Source: Candidatus Bathyarchaeota archaeon (GTDB lineage: Archaea; Thermoproteota; Bathyarchaeia; Bathyarchaeales; Bathycorpusculaceae). From it: a DNA stretch of 34,853 nucleotides. A model generated the notes under the pieces. It saw only the letters and a list, made by a program, of their open reading frames with translations. It searched no databases and had not been told where the DNA came from. The translations under genes were made by a program, and so were the position numbers. Shown piece after piece: positions 23,013 to 31,997 of this stretch (its first letter is position 1; every line of letters starts with the position of its first letter). The stretch spans positions 1-34,853 of the forward strand of contig PLTA01000018.1 in assembly GCA_003164295.1 (NCBI GenBank), read 5' to 3'.

Positions 23013-23387
23013 TTAATGCACTTGCTAAAGCTTGACTTTAATCACATGAATTTATATTTGCAATTACCTGTTAAAACTTTCAAAATTGCACCATTTCCTA
23101 AAAAATAGCTAAATATTTTTATGAGCCTTTCTACCTCAACACTTCAGACACCAAAAACTTTTAGCGACGGATGTTTAGAGATATAGCGGTTAATGTTTGT
23201 AACAATACTTAGTTGTTGCAGTGCTAACTTACACTGGCAGACGCTAAAATTACGCATAACTAATAAGTTATTAATTATTTTTTGATTATGATAAATTCAA
23301 AAATGTCTTAATGAAGCAAAGAAACTAAAAATGGAGTTTAAATTTGAAAACTTAAGAGTTAATTTTCTGGTTTTTTGTCGTTGCAAA
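23013..23387. other. 375-bp A/T-rich region without genes
   Basis: No open frame of note on either strand, no repeats. It separates the dead antitoxin from the convergent helical protein gene. Confidence 0.5.
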
Positions 23388-23768
23388 TTAAGTTGGTTTC
23401 GTCAGAATTTTGTTGATTCTCTGCTTGTTGTGCATTGTTTTGACTTCATCAAAAAGCCTTTCCAATTCGTCTATATCTTCATTGAACTTTGTTTCATCGT
23501 ATCCTTTTGCTAAATTTCCCATTACTTGTCCTATGTTTGCGGTGATTTGTGCCCACATTTGGCGTTCTTTTGGTGTTATTGGTTGTAGTTTTCCGTTTAC
23601 TTGTTGTTGGTCTACGTTGCCTTTTGCGATTTGAACTGCTATGTCAAATAGGTTGTCTAGTTCTGTTATCCATTTGTTTCTTAGATTTTGTGTTTCTGCT
23701 CCGACTCTTTGTCTTAGATGGCAGATGCGGCTTTCAACTTGCAGGGTGTAATCTGGTCGTCTTCTCAT
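23388..23768 (-). CDS. Alpha-helical hypothetical protein
   Basis: 126 residues from ATG 23768; this start is chosen because GGAGGTGA lies 9 bases upstream, whereas the longer frame begins inside that site. The sequence is helical and polar throughout: ICHLRQRVGAETQNLRNKW, ELDNLFDIAVQIAKGNVDQQ, KERQMWAQITANIGQVMG, DIDELERLFDEVKTMHNKQR. No cysteine or membrane motif except one Cys. It could be a structural or DNA-associated helical bundle; no family recognised. Monocistronic. Confidence 0.65.
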   Translation of the reverse strand: MRRRPDYTLQVESRICHLRQRVGAETQNLRNKWITELDNLFDIAVQIAKGNVDQQQVNGKLQPITPKERQMWAQITANIGQVMGNLAKGYDETKFNEDIDELERLFDEVKTMHNKQRINKILTKPT

Positions 23769-23786
23769 TTGTTTTTTCACCTCCAA

Positions 23787-24261
23787 ACTTTTTATTCTCT
23801 ATGCGAGAACCAAGATTTTTGAAAAAAAGCCATTCAAATCAAGCAGGGCAGCCACTACAATTTCACAGATAACCTGAAGCCCAAAATAGCCATTCAACTG
23901 TCAGCCACTTAATTTGCCAAGTACAAATAGAAATTTACCTAAACACAAACATTATCAACAAAAATGACAACCAAAGCGCAGAGTCTCCACCAGAACGTCA
24001 CTCTTTAGGCGGCGATAGCAATAAAGCGCGGTTCACCCGAAAAACGCTTGTCACTATGATGTTTTTTCAAATTATCCGCTAACGCCACTCATCAGGCGTC
24101 GAAGATAAGCAAGCGGCTTTACATGAAAGCAAAGGCTCGCACGCTCAAGTTGGATTGAAAGTTTAAAAACTTTCTGCCCTCGCCAAACAACACTATCTAA
24201 AAGATATAGTTTACCTAAAACACCTAAACCTTATTTTTTCTTAAAAACTAAAAAGTACATG
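23787..24261. other. 475-bp region without recognisable genes
   Basis: The section 23990-24180 has higher G+C than its surroundings. It contains an ACGCC/GGCGT inverted pair (24082-24086, 24095-24099) and could hold a degraded gene or a small RNA, but no frame can be supported. Confidence 0.35.
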
Positions 24262-24486
24262 CTACGCGGGTTCAACCATTACCTCTAACGTACAGCCGGC
24301 GAGACTTGTTTTTTCATCTTCAAAAAGGCTCAGCACCAACTTGGGAACGGATACTCGACCATCTTTGCACATCTTTACATAAAAAAACTGCCAACCCTTA
24401 CCCAAACCCAAAAAATTCACACCCACCTTCAGCGCCTGGTCGCTTTCCATTTTGAAACGCCAACGAATCAACTTTGGAATCTTCAC
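24262..24486 (-). CDS. 74-aa hypothetical protein
   Basis: The minus strand encodes MKIPKLIRWRFKMESDQALK, then WQFFYVKMCKDGRVSVPKLV and SLAGCTLEVMVEPA. The DGRVSVPKLV...L.G..LEV.VEP part faintly recalls an AbrB-type hairpin (GR..IPK...L...GD.LEV.V), but the match is too weak to assign. Upstream on its strand is the phased AGTC array at 24586-24660, so it may be the gene that array controls. Confidence 0.45.
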   Translation of the reverse strand: MKIPKLIRWRFKMESDQALKVGVNFLGLGKGWQFFYVKMCKDGRVSVPKLVLSLFEDEKTSLAGCTLEVMVEPA

Positions 24487-24585
24487 TTTATCAAAAGAGT
24501 CCCAGTGAAGGTGACTTTCTCGGTTAAAGGCATGTAATTGCTGTTTGTGCCGCTCTTACTTAAGGATTTAGAAAAAATTAGTCAA

Positions 24586-24660
24586 AGTCAAAATGAGCCA
24601 AAAATAGTCAATTCTTAGTCTAATATAGTCATAAAGAGTCATCATTAGTCAAATCTAGCC
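24586..24660 (+). repeat. Helically phased array of AGTC/AGCC tetramers
   Basis: AGTC or AGCC starts at 24586, 24596, 24606, 24617, 24627, 24637, 24647 and 24657: eight copies at 10, 10, 11, 10, 10, 10 and 10 bp. Spacers are six A/T-rich bases (seven once). An additional AGTC is at 24580. All copies therefore face the same side of the helix. About 40 bp later begins a 50-bp imperfect direct repeat (CAACCTGCAAAC ... AAAAAAGCAA at 24664 and 24793). The gap 24487-24970 holds no supported gene. Confidence 0.6.
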
Positions 24661-24970
24661 GCAACCTGCAAACGAACCAGACTCTGAACCAAAAAAGCAA
24701 TCTAAAACTAACTGAGCAGTTTTTGTCCGGAAAATTATTTTAAGATTATATCCAGGCGATCTTCTATTTGTCAAATTATGTCAAAAAATGTATCAACCTG
24801 CAAACAATTTAAGCTTTGCTTCAAAAAAGCAACTCAAAACACAAAGAACAAATTTACGCCAAAAAAGATAAGCCCTAAATCATCTAGTAGAGATGGATTT
24901 AGAAATTTAGAAGCTATATACAAAGCCTATAAGAACCATCTCCTTCTATATTGCCAAAAAAGAATGTGGG

Positions 24971-26650
24971 TTGCCTTTGGATAAAGCGTTAGATATGGGT
25001 AAGACTTCTGCTACTGGAAGCTTCCATCTGCTTATTGGTGTGGCAGGATCTACCGTGATTATGTTCATTGGCACCTTCATTTTAGCCACTTTATTGCCCG
25101 TTGCCGATGTGGGCCTTTATGGCATGGCTCTTATTCCTTCATCTTTAATCAATTACTTTAGAGATTGGGGCGTAAACTCCGCCATGACCCAGCAAATAGC
25201 TAATTACCGAGCTTCTGGAAAGGAATCAGAAATTCACGACGTCATTGTTTCAGGCATAGTTTTTGAACTCTTAACCGGAGTTGTCTTATCTCTAATTTGC
25301 TTTGCTATCGCTCAACCTTTAGCTTTAACTCTTAATGCAAGCAACGCAGCTCATCTTTCTGTTTACATATCAATAATGTCGCTTTCAATTTTAGCAGGTG
25401 CCATTTCTTCTGCTTCAGCCGCAATCTTCACAGGCTATGAACGCATGAAGCTCAATAGTTTAACACAGATTATTCAAGCCAGTGTTAAAACTGCTCTTGG
25501 TCCATTTCTAATCATCCTTGGGTTTGGCGTGTTAGGCGCAATTTACGCCACCACGGCTTCCATTGCTGCTGGCGGGGTAGTGGGCATAATAATTGTTTAT
25601 TTTGCTGTGTATCGGTCATTGCATAAATGTAAAGTTGGCAAATGCGATGTAAGAAAAACTTTGAAACCAATGTTGATGTACGGTTTACCGCTTACTGTTT
25701 CAACCATTATCGTTGGAGTTTTGATGCAGGTTTTTGCCTTTACAATGGCGGTGTATGCTGGAGCTGAAATGATGGGAAATTATTATGCTGCCAGTTACTT
25801 CGCTGTTCTACTAACATTCATTTCTATTCCAGTTTCAACAGCTTTGTTTCCAGCTTTCTCTAAACTAAACACTGAAAAAGAACCCGAATTGGTAAAAACA
25901 GTTTTTGCTTCCTCAATCAAATACACTTCACTACTTCTAGTTCCTGCAACAATGATTTTAATTACACTTTCAACTCCATTAATTGGTTTCCTATTTCCAA
26001 AACAAGGCATATTTCATTCACTATTTACCGCAAATGCAATTCCAAAATTTCCTGATGCACCATTATTTTTGGCAGTTGCATCTATAATTAATCTGCTTGT
26101 TCTTTTCGGAAACATAAGCGTTGGAACTTTCCAAACGGGAATTGGAAAAACAAACCAGATTATGAAACAAAGCCTTGCATCTTTAGCTGTAGGTTTACCA
26201 CTTGCCTATCTTTTAGTTGCTTACTTTAATTCAATTGGAGGACCATCTTTAGCGGTAATCGGGGGTATACTTGGAACCCTTTTTTCAACTCTTCCATCTC
26301 TTATCTGGTCGCTTCATTGGAGCTGGAAAAACTATGGAGTTAAAATTGACTTTAGCAACTCGGCCAAAATTTTAGCTGCATCAGGAATCGCATCAATTGT
26401 AACGTATTTGTTCATTGGCGTTTTGCACCTACCTTACCTTTTCATACTGATAAGTGGTTTTGTGGTATTCGCGGTAGTTTACTTGACTGCTGCTCCACTC
26501 ATAGGTGCAGTCAACCAAAAAGATATAGATAATTTCAAAAATATGTTTTCAAGTTTAGGCATAATCGCAAAAATTCTCAATATTCCCCTGCTTTTTATGA
26601 AGAAAATGTGCAGAGCTAAAAACTCCGACGCTTCGCAAGAAAACGCTTAA
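24971..26650 (+). CDS. Oligosaccharide/lipid flippase (Wzx/RfbX-type, MOP superfamily)
   Basis: 559 residues with 12-14 hydrophobic segments. Flippases of this group move lipid-linked sugars across the membrane for glycoprotein or surface polysaccharide assembly. The N-terminal KTSATGSFHLLIG and DVGLYGMALIPSSLINYFRD motifs, together with IFTGYERMKLNS and the GLPLTVSTIIVGVLMQVF repeat start, are typical of archaeal polysaccharide-biosynthesis flippases. Start codon is TTG 24971 or ATG 24995; a CTATATA box at 24914-24920 places transcription start close to either. The C-terminus (MKKMCRAKNSDASQENA) is cytosolic. It stands alone, with no glycosyltransferase cluster. Confidence 0.88.
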   Translation: MPLDKALDMGKTSATGSFHLLIGVAGSTVIMFIGTFILATLLPVADVGLYGMALIPSSLINYFRDWGVNSAMTQQIANYRASGKESEIHDVIVSGIVFELLTGVVLSLICFAIAQPLALTLNASNAAHLSVYISIMSLSILAGAISSASAAIFTGYERMKLNSLTQIIQASVKTALGPFLIILGFGVLGAIYATTASIAAGGVVGIIIVYFAVYRSLHKCKVGKCDVRKTLKPMLMYGLPLTVSTIIVGVLMQVFAFTMAVYAGAEMMGNYYAASYFAVLLTFISIPVSTALFPAFSKLNTEKEPELVKTVFASSIKYTSLLLVPATMILITLSTPLIGFLFPKQGIFHSLFTANAIPKFPDAPLFLAVASIINLLVLFGNISVGTFQTGIGKTNQIMKQSLASLAVGLPLAYLLVAYFNSIGGPSLAVIGGILGTLFSTLPSLIWSLHWSWKNYGVKIDFSNSAKILAASGIASIVTYLFIGVLHLPYLFILISGFVVFAVVYLTAAPLIGAVNQKDIDNFKNMFSSLGIIAKILNIPLLFMKKMCRAKNSDASQENA

Positions 26651-26820
26651 ATCAAACACCTCTTTTCGCCATAAAGCTCCATAAAACCCCGCAATAAAGG
26701 TAACATTGGAAACAAAGAAAGTTTTACCCTAAACAGTAACCTAAATAACATAATTCAATTTTCTAGAACATTATATCTGCTGATTTAGACCGTCCGAACT
26801 GCACATTTATTCAAGTAATA

Positions 26821-26827
26821 TTTATAT
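26821..26827 (+). promoter_or_regulatory. TATA box of the polyferredoxin-hdrA operon
   Basis: TTTATAT preceded by AATA, 90 bases before the ATG at 26917, would start transcription near 26850 and leave a leader of about 65 bases. GGTGAT lies 9 bases before the ATG. Confidence 0.5.
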
Positions 26828-26916
26828 CAAAAGAAACTGCATTCAAAAGTCTAATTACCTGTCAATGTAGGAATAGTTTGTATCAAGCAAATATTATCCT
26901 CTTGGTGATTAAATAA

Positions 26917-27861
26917 ATGCCGTTAAAAACACTCAAACAAGATACGGCAGATGCCTTAACATTAGAATGGGTCTTGCAAGTTAAAAATTACAAGTTAACT
27001 CTTGACAAAAACCGGTGCGTTGGCTGCCAAATATGCAGCTTAGCCTGCCCAAAAGAAGCCATAAGAACAGAAAAACAACCTAAAATTCAAGGGCAGAAAA
27101 CAAAAAAAGCAAAAGTAGACGTAGATTTAGCTAAATGCACTTTCTGTGGAATATGCGACGTCACCTGCCCATATGGCGCAATAAAAGTAACTCTTAACGG
27201 AACACATGCCCTTTCCATTTTGGCAAAAGAAAGCTATCCAATGCTTGTCCGAGACATAAAAGTTGATAATCGACTATGCGAAAAGGAATGCGTAGACTGC
27301 GAAACGGCATGTCCCTTCTCACTAATTAAAATTTCAAAAATCGGCTTTGACGGCAATCCAGTTGAAAACGTTGCAGAGCTTTCGCCAACCGCCAAAAAAC
27401 GAGTCCAAATTAACCTAGAAATTCAAAAAGATTATTGTCCAACCTGTAAAATATGCGAAGTCAAATGCAGCCCACGCGCAATAAAAGTAGCCAAAGCAAT
27501 TGAAGGAAAAATCAGCATTAACCAGGAAAAATGTCCTGAAGGCTGCAAAGACTGCCTTGACGTTTGCCCAATTCCAGACGCATTAATGCTTGGCGAAGAC
27601 AAAAAAGTTCACGTTAACGAGTTATTCTGCACTTATTGTGGCGCATGCAAAAACGTTTGCCTAGTAGATGACGCTTTAATGGTTAAACGCACAAAAATCC
27701 ATCACACACCTATCCACTCGGGCACATGGAACAAAGCCTTAGCAAGAATAACCTCGCCAATTGACGCTGTTAAAGAATTAAAAACTCAAGCCGACCAAAA
27801 CAGACGCCAAGCAGTTACTAAAAGATTTATAGCGAAGGAAATTGCAAAGGAGGCAATGTAA
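26917..27861 (+). CDS. Polyferredoxin with six cysteine clusters
   Basis: 314 residues. Six ferredoxin-type motifs in order: CVGCQICSLACP, CTFCGICDVTCP, the variant CEKECVDCETACP, CPTCKICEVKCSP, CPEGCKDCLDVCP and CTYCGACKNVC. Three are irregular (extra residue in CxxxC, or last Pro replaced), so some clusters may have altered potential. No membrane segment, so a soluble electron conduit. It ends at the start codon of hdrA (TAATG overlap), which ties both proteins into one complex or electron path. The basic C-terminal tail (KRFIAKEIAKEAM) may bind the partner. Confidence 0.92.
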   Translation: MPLKTLKQDTADALTLEWVLQVKNYKLTLDKNRCVGCQICSLACPKEAIRTEKQPKIQGQKTKKAKVDVDLAKCTFCGICDVTCPYGAIKVTLNGTHALSILAKESYPMLVRDIKVDNRLCEKECVDCETACPFSLIKISKIGFDGNPVENVAELSPTAKKRVQINLEIQKDYCPTCKICEVKCSPRAIKVAKAIEGKISINQEKCPEGCKDCLDVCPIPDALMLGEDKKVHVNELFCTYCGACKNVCLVDDALMVKRTKIHHTPIHSGTWNKALARITSPIDAVKELKTQADQNRRQAVTKRFIAKEIAKEAM

Positions 27862-30314
27862 TGAGCTGCCCCACCTGTAACCAACCAGAAACTGCTAAAC
27901 CTGAAGAGTTGCGAGTCGGCGTTTTCGTTTGTCACTGCGGCTTAAACATCGCTGGCACAGTAGACGTTAAAGCCGTTGCTGAATACGCAAGAACAATTCC
28001 AGATGTTGTATTTGTAAAAGAAAACCGTTACACATGTGCTGACCCTGGCCAAGCAGAAATACGAAAAGCTATAAAAGAACAAAAACTAAACCGCGTTGTC
28101 ATAGCCGCTTGCTCACCAAGAATGCATGAACCCACATTCAGACGCACAGTTTCAGAAGCAGGCTTAAACCCATTCCTCTACGAGATGGCTAACATCCGTG
28201 AATTCGCTTCATGGTGCCACCAAAGTGATCCAGCAGCCGCAACAGAACGAGCCAAAGATTCAGTACGCATGGCAGTAGCAAAAGTACGATTAATGCAGCA
28301 ACTTCAAACCATCGAAGTCCCAGTCACCAACAAAGCCCTGATCATCGGCGGCGGAATCGCAGGAATGAACGCAGCCTTAGACCTAGCTGAAATGGGCTAC
28401 AAAGTCTACATGCTTGAAAACTCACAAAGCATCGGCGGACACATGGCAGCGCTTGACAAAACCTTCCCAACCCTTGATTGCAGCATCTGCATTGAAGGAC
28501 CAAAAATGGTAGATTGCGCACGCCACCCAAACATCACCATCTTCGCCAACTCCGAACTTGTCAAAGTTGATGGTTACATAGGAAACTTTAAAGTAAAAAT
28601 CAGAAAAAACCCCCGATACGTAATATCGGAGAAATGCACAGGGTGCGGAGAATGCAAAGATGCTTGCCCCATCGAATATCCAAATGAATGGGACATGAAT
28701 TTGGGCACACGCAAAGCAATTTCAGTGCCCTTTGACCAAACAGTCCCTCTAATTTACTCTATCAACAAGGATTACTGCATCGAATGCTTCAAATGTACAG
28801 AGGTTTGCGGTGAACGGCAAGCCATAGATTTCAACCAGAAACCGGAAGAAGTGGATTTTGACGTTGGCGCAATCATTGTTTCCACAGGCTTTGACGTCTA
28901 CTTACCTTATGACATGCCTCTTTTAGGCTACGGCAAATACCCCAATGTCATCACCAGTATGGAGTTTGAACGACTGATTTTAGCTGCAGGTCCAACAGGC
29001 GGCAAAGTTATTCGCCAATCAGACGGGAAAAAACCACACAAAATAGTTTTCATCCAATGCGTCGGCAGCCGAGACAAAACCCACTACTCCTATTGCTGCA
29101 ACTTCGGATGCATGTACACATTAAAACATGTAGTTCAGCTTAAAGAGAAATACAAAGAAGACATTGAAGTCTATGTTTTTTACATGGATATTCGCAGTCC
29201 AGGCAAAGGCTACGAAGAATTCTACGACCGAGCACGGGAACGAGGCGTCAACTTTATCCGCGGACGAGTAAGCCGCATTGACGAAGACCCCAAAACCCAC
29301 AATTTAACCGTTCACTCTGAAGATTCACTGCTTGGAGTGCCAATTGAAGTTGAAGCTGACATGGTTGTGCTTGCAACAGCCGCTATACCCAAAAAAGGCT
29401 CCGAAGACATAGCAAGAATCCTCAATCTATCACGAGGTTCAGATGGATTCTTTATGGAGTCACACCCCAAACTTAAACCAATGGATGCTCCAACAGACGG
29501 CGTTTTCTACGCAGGCGCCTGCCAAGGCTTAAAAGACATTCCTTACAGCGTTTCGCAGGGAAGCGGAGCAGCATCACGGGCAGCTACCGTCATCAGCAAA
29601 CAGAAGTGGAAAATTGAACCAATCATCTCAATTGTTGACGAAACCAAATGTCGAAACAAAACTGCCAAATGCGGAGTCTGCGTTGACAAATGTCCATACG
29701 GCGCCATCAAAGCAGAACCAGGCAAAGCAGCATACATCACCACAGCCAACTGCCACGGCTGCGGAACATGCGTTGCCGAATGCCCACAACATGCAATAAC
29801 CCAGATGCATTTCACTGATGCCCAAATTTTGGCTCAGATTCGAGCAGCACTTGAAGATAAACCTGAAGAAAAAATCTTAGCTATCCTTTGCAACTGGTGC
29901 AGTTACGCAGGTGCGGATTTAGCAGGCATCAGTCGATTTGATTACCCAGCAAGCGTAAGGGCTATCCGAGTGATGTGCAGCGGCAGAGTCGCCAGAGAAT
30001 TCGTCCTCGAAGCGCTGCGTCTTGGCGCAGGAATGGTCTTAGTTGGAGCATGCCACTTACCCTACGACTGCCACTACATCAACGGCAACTACAAAATGAA
30101 AGCACGAACCGACGCCCTAAAAGGCATGCTGACAAAGCTGGGTATGAGTCCGGAACGGTTCCGAGTAGAATACGTTTCAGCCGCAGAAGGCATACACTAC
30201 GCAGAAGTCATAAAAGAAATAGACTCCCAAATGAAAGCACTTGGCAAAGAGAAAATTCAGGCCGAAAACGCAAAACTTAAACCCATATTAGAAAACATGC
30301 TAAAACGTAAGTAA
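27861..30314 (+). CDS. hdrA: Heterodisulfide reductase subunit A fused to MvhD
   Basis: 817 residues. HdrA is the FAD-binding, electron-bifurcating subunit of heterodisulfide reductases. Seen: N-terminal cluster cysteines (CHC at 24-26, C59, C84), FAD motif IIGGGIAGMNAA (161-172) with GGHMAALDK, the TLDCSIC motif, ferredoxin clusters at C259-C269 and C306-C316, the second FAD region (YAGACQGLKDIPYSVSQGSGAA) and C-terminal clusters CGVCVDKCP and CHGCGTCVAECP. From about 675 the MvhD domain follows: ILCNWCSYAGAD, VMCSGRV, GACHLPYDCHYING. The domain is normally a separate [2Fe-2S] protein linking HdrA to hydrogenase or formate dehydrogenase. HdrB and HdrC are not in the window. Confidence 0.96.
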   Translation: MSCPTCNQPETAKPEELRVGVFVCHCGLNIAGTVDVKAVAEYARTIPDVVFVKENRYTCADPGQAEIRKAIKEQKLNRVVIAACSPRMHEPTFRRTVSEAGLNPFLYEMANIREFASWCHQSDPAAATERAKDSVRMAVAKVRLMQQLQTIEVPVTNKALIIGGGIAGMNAALDLAEMGYKVYMLENSQSIGGHMAALDKTFPTLDCSICIEGPKMVDCARHPNITIFANSELVKVDGYIGNFKVKIRKNPRYVISEKCTGCGECKDACPIEYPNEWDMNLGTRKAISVPFDQTVPLIYSINKDYCIECFKCTEVCGERQAIDFNQKPEEVDFDVGAIIVSTGFDVYLPYDMPLLGYGKYPNVITSMEFERLILAAGPTGGKVIRQSDGKKPHKIVFIQCVGSRDKTHYSYCCNFGCMYTLKHVVQLKEKYKEDIEVYVFYMDIRSPGKGYEEFYDRARERGVNFIRGRVSRIDEDPKTHNLTVHSEDSLLGVPIEVEADMVVLATAAIPKKGSEDIARILNLSRGSDGFFMESHPKLKPMDAPTDGVFYAGACQGLKDIPYSVSQGSGAASRAATVISKQKWKIEPIISIVDETKCRNKTAKCGVCVDKCPYGAIKAEPGKAAYITTANCHGCGTCVAECPQHAITQMHFTDAQILAQIRAALEDKPEEKILAILCNWCSYAGADLAGISRFDYPASVRAIRVMCSGRVAREFVLEALRLGAGMVLVGACHLPYDCHYINGNYKMKARTDALKGMLTKLGMSPERFRVEYVSAAEGIHYAEVIKEIDSQMKALGKEKIQAENAKLKPILENMLKRK

Positions 30315-30432
30315 GATATTTTTCTATTTCTTTCCCTTTTTGCTCTAAATGCCAAAGAAAAAGTCTTTGCAAAATAAATTCTAAGGGCTGCTATTTTCTT
30401 GGTTAACTAACCAGTTTGAAAAGATTTCCAAG

Positions 30433-30609
30433 CTATCTGTTTATTGTTTTTTTAAACCATGCTAAACCTATTACCACAACAGTTAATGCTGCTATGATAG
30501 CGACGGGATTAATGCTGTGAAACATAATGTACGCTTCTTCTAAAAGAGCTGAGAAAGTAATTATTGAAGTTATGATTACAGCGCTAACGGCGATGTTTTT
30601 ACTACTCAT
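30433..30609 (-). CDS. 58-aa membrane protein with two hydrophobic segments
   Basis: ATG 30609 to TAG 30433. Two hydrophobic stretches (about 6-24, IAVSAVIITSIITFSALL, and 34-51, PVAIIAALTVVVIGLAWF) separated by EEAYIMFHSIN, ending in basic FKKTINR. AGGATG lies 8 bases before the ATG. No family recognised. It is convergent with the hdrA operon. Confidence 0.6.
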   Translation of the reverse strand: MSSKNIAVSAVIITSIITFSALLEEAYIMFHSINPVAIIAALTVVVIGLAWFKKTINR

Positions 30610-30742
30610 TTCTTAAACATCCTACTTATGCTAGAGTTAGCTGTTTTTTGATTTAATGCTAAGCGTTGGAACAGGCTGTTCAGTTATTAGAACGCAAGTA
30701 AAGTGGCAAAAAATAAAATTAACTAAAATTTAGGGAAAAGAG

Positions 30743-31024
30743 TTAATCTTCTTCTTCGTTAAGTTTTCGCTCTTTAACTTTCAATGATTCTGCATCGCCC
30801 ATAACTTTGAAGGTTTCTGTCAACTCGTGTTTATGCAGGAATTTTTTGATGATTATGCGTACGTATTTTTTTGAGAGTGCTTCACCTTCGCCTTTGACCG
30901 TTACAATTTTTCCGTCGTTAGCTACGTCTCCGCCTGTTTTGTCTTTCAGGAAATCTGCGAGTTTCTCAACCAGTTTGGTTTCGTCGCCTTTAAGTTCTGA
31001 AACATCGACTTTCATTTCAACCAT
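30743..31024 (-). CDS. rpl22e: Ribosomal protein eL22-like protein
   Basis: 93 residues from ATG 31024; GAGGTGA lies 8-9 bases upstream of this ATG, and the longer frame starts within that site. Sequence: VDVSELKGDETKLVEKLADF, LKDKTGG, then DGKIVTVKGEGEALSKKYVR and IIIKKFLHKHELTETFKV, then SLKVKERKLNEEED. The 'F.KRY.KYL.KKYLKK..LRD...V' helix of eukaryotic eL22 is mirrored by LSKKYVRIIIKKFLHKHELT, and the C-terminus has the same strand followed by an acidic EEED tail. Length suits eL22. In eukaryotes this protein sits on the large subunit near the tunnel exit. Monocistronic; not near other ribosomal genes. Confidence 0.8.
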   Translation of the reverse strand: MVEMKVDVSELKGDETKLVEKLADFLKDKTGGDVANDGKIVTVKGEGEALSKKYVRIIIKKFLHKHELTETFKVMGDAESLKVKERKLNEEED

Positions 31025-31036
31025 TTTTCTATTCAC

Positions 31037-31340
31037 CTCGATTTAAGATTACACCCTATTTTGCGTGCGTTTAGCTTAGTTTTTCATGTCTGCTATACTG
31101 ATAAGTTTTCCGATTGGAAGTGTCAGTTCGCCCGTCGAGTCTATCTCACTGCTTAAGCTCAGACTCTAGTGCTCATCATCCAAAACAGTATTTTGTCAAC
31201 AAAACTTAAGACTCTTGTGGAATATCTCAAAGAAACTCTTTCAATCTATCAAGGATTGCTTTTTTTTTGAGAAACGAACATGGATCTTTTAGAACTAGAC
31301 AGTCTATAAGTCAAGTTGGAAAAAAAAGAAAAATTGGCTT
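31037..31340. other. 304-bp region without a supported gene
   Basis: On the minus strand 31076-31165 reads EIDSTGELTLPIGKLISIAD and ends MKN-TAA. It looks protein-like but has no start codon other than CTG, and may be the tail of a lost gene. A T9 run at 31260 is the only other feature. Confidence 0.35.
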
Positions 31341-31772
31341 CTAAGCGAAGCTAACAAATTGTTTCGGTTGATTCCCCGTTGCAAACGTCCAAAAATGAGC
31401 TTGGCACTTGGTGACTTTAAAAAGAATCAATCCTGGGTTTTCCGGTGTTAGTCCAGCTTGCTTTAGGAATGGTCTGGCGTCAAGAAGCTTCTTTTTCATC
31501 TCTAAGTCATCTATAAACTGAACTGTGCCAGAAACTCGCATTTGCTGCATGTCTTTACTTTTAGGATTAAAGAAGCAGATTTCAACCTTTGGATTTTCTT
31601 TTAACTGTTTATAAAGTTCTTTTCCAGCGGCAGAACTATAGTATAGGCCTGTCTTGTCTGCATACCAAAGTTGAAATCCTCTAACCCGAGGTTGCGTACC
31701 CTCCGTGGTGGCTAAGTAACTTATCGGATTTTCGTTTGCAAATTTTATATAATCATTTAATTCCATAAGCAT
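31341..31772 (-). CDS. Pyridoxamine 5'-phosphate oxidase-like FMN-binding split-barrel protein
   Basis: 143 residues from ATG 31772; ATG 31766 is as likely. The fold is seen from NPISYLATTEGTQPRVRGFQ, LWYADKTGLYYSSAAGKELY, QLKENPKVEICFFNPKSKDM and QQMRVSGTVQFIDDLEMKKK, with the W-Y and S..GKE positions that contact FMN or F420 in this family, and the C-terminal CQAHFWTFATGN. Family members are flavin- or F420-dependent reductases, or FMN carriers. The exact cofactor cannot be decided. Monocistronic. Confidence 0.85.
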   Translation of the reverse strand: MLMELNDYIKFANENPISYLATTEGTQPRVRGFQLWYADKTGLYYSSAAGKELYKQLKENPKVEICFFNPKSKDMQQMRVSGTVQFIDDLEMKKKLLDARPFLKQAGLTPENPGLILFKVTKCQAHFWTFATGNQPKQFVSFA

Positions 31773-31997
31773 CAACTTCTAATATCTTGTTACTTCCACT
31801 AATAATTTTCGTTCCAGCTAAGTCTGGTTGATTAAGTCTTGCCTTAAGGAATGCGCTATGTTTAAAAGCGACAGTTTCCATTGTGGTTAGCTCTATCTGA
31901 TGCATAAGCACATGTGGGAATTAGTAGTATGCTAGCTCAGCAAACATGCACCAAAGCCAGATTACAAAAATCATAATAATAAACAGGAGGAAAAGAA

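Noticed and set aside
24586..24660. CRISPR array
   Set aside because: The repeating unit is 4 bp in a 10-bp period; there are no 24-37-bp repeats, no spacers and no cas genes.
24778..24984. 68-codon lysine-rich plus-strand frame
   Set aside because: Low-complexity Lys/Asn/Ser sequence in A/T-rich DNA overlapping a promoter and the start of the flippase; part of it is the diverged direct repeat.
31076..31165. Short minus-strand coding stretch upstream of the eL22-like gene
   Set aside because: Protein-like but without a start codon; reported only as content of the intergenic region.
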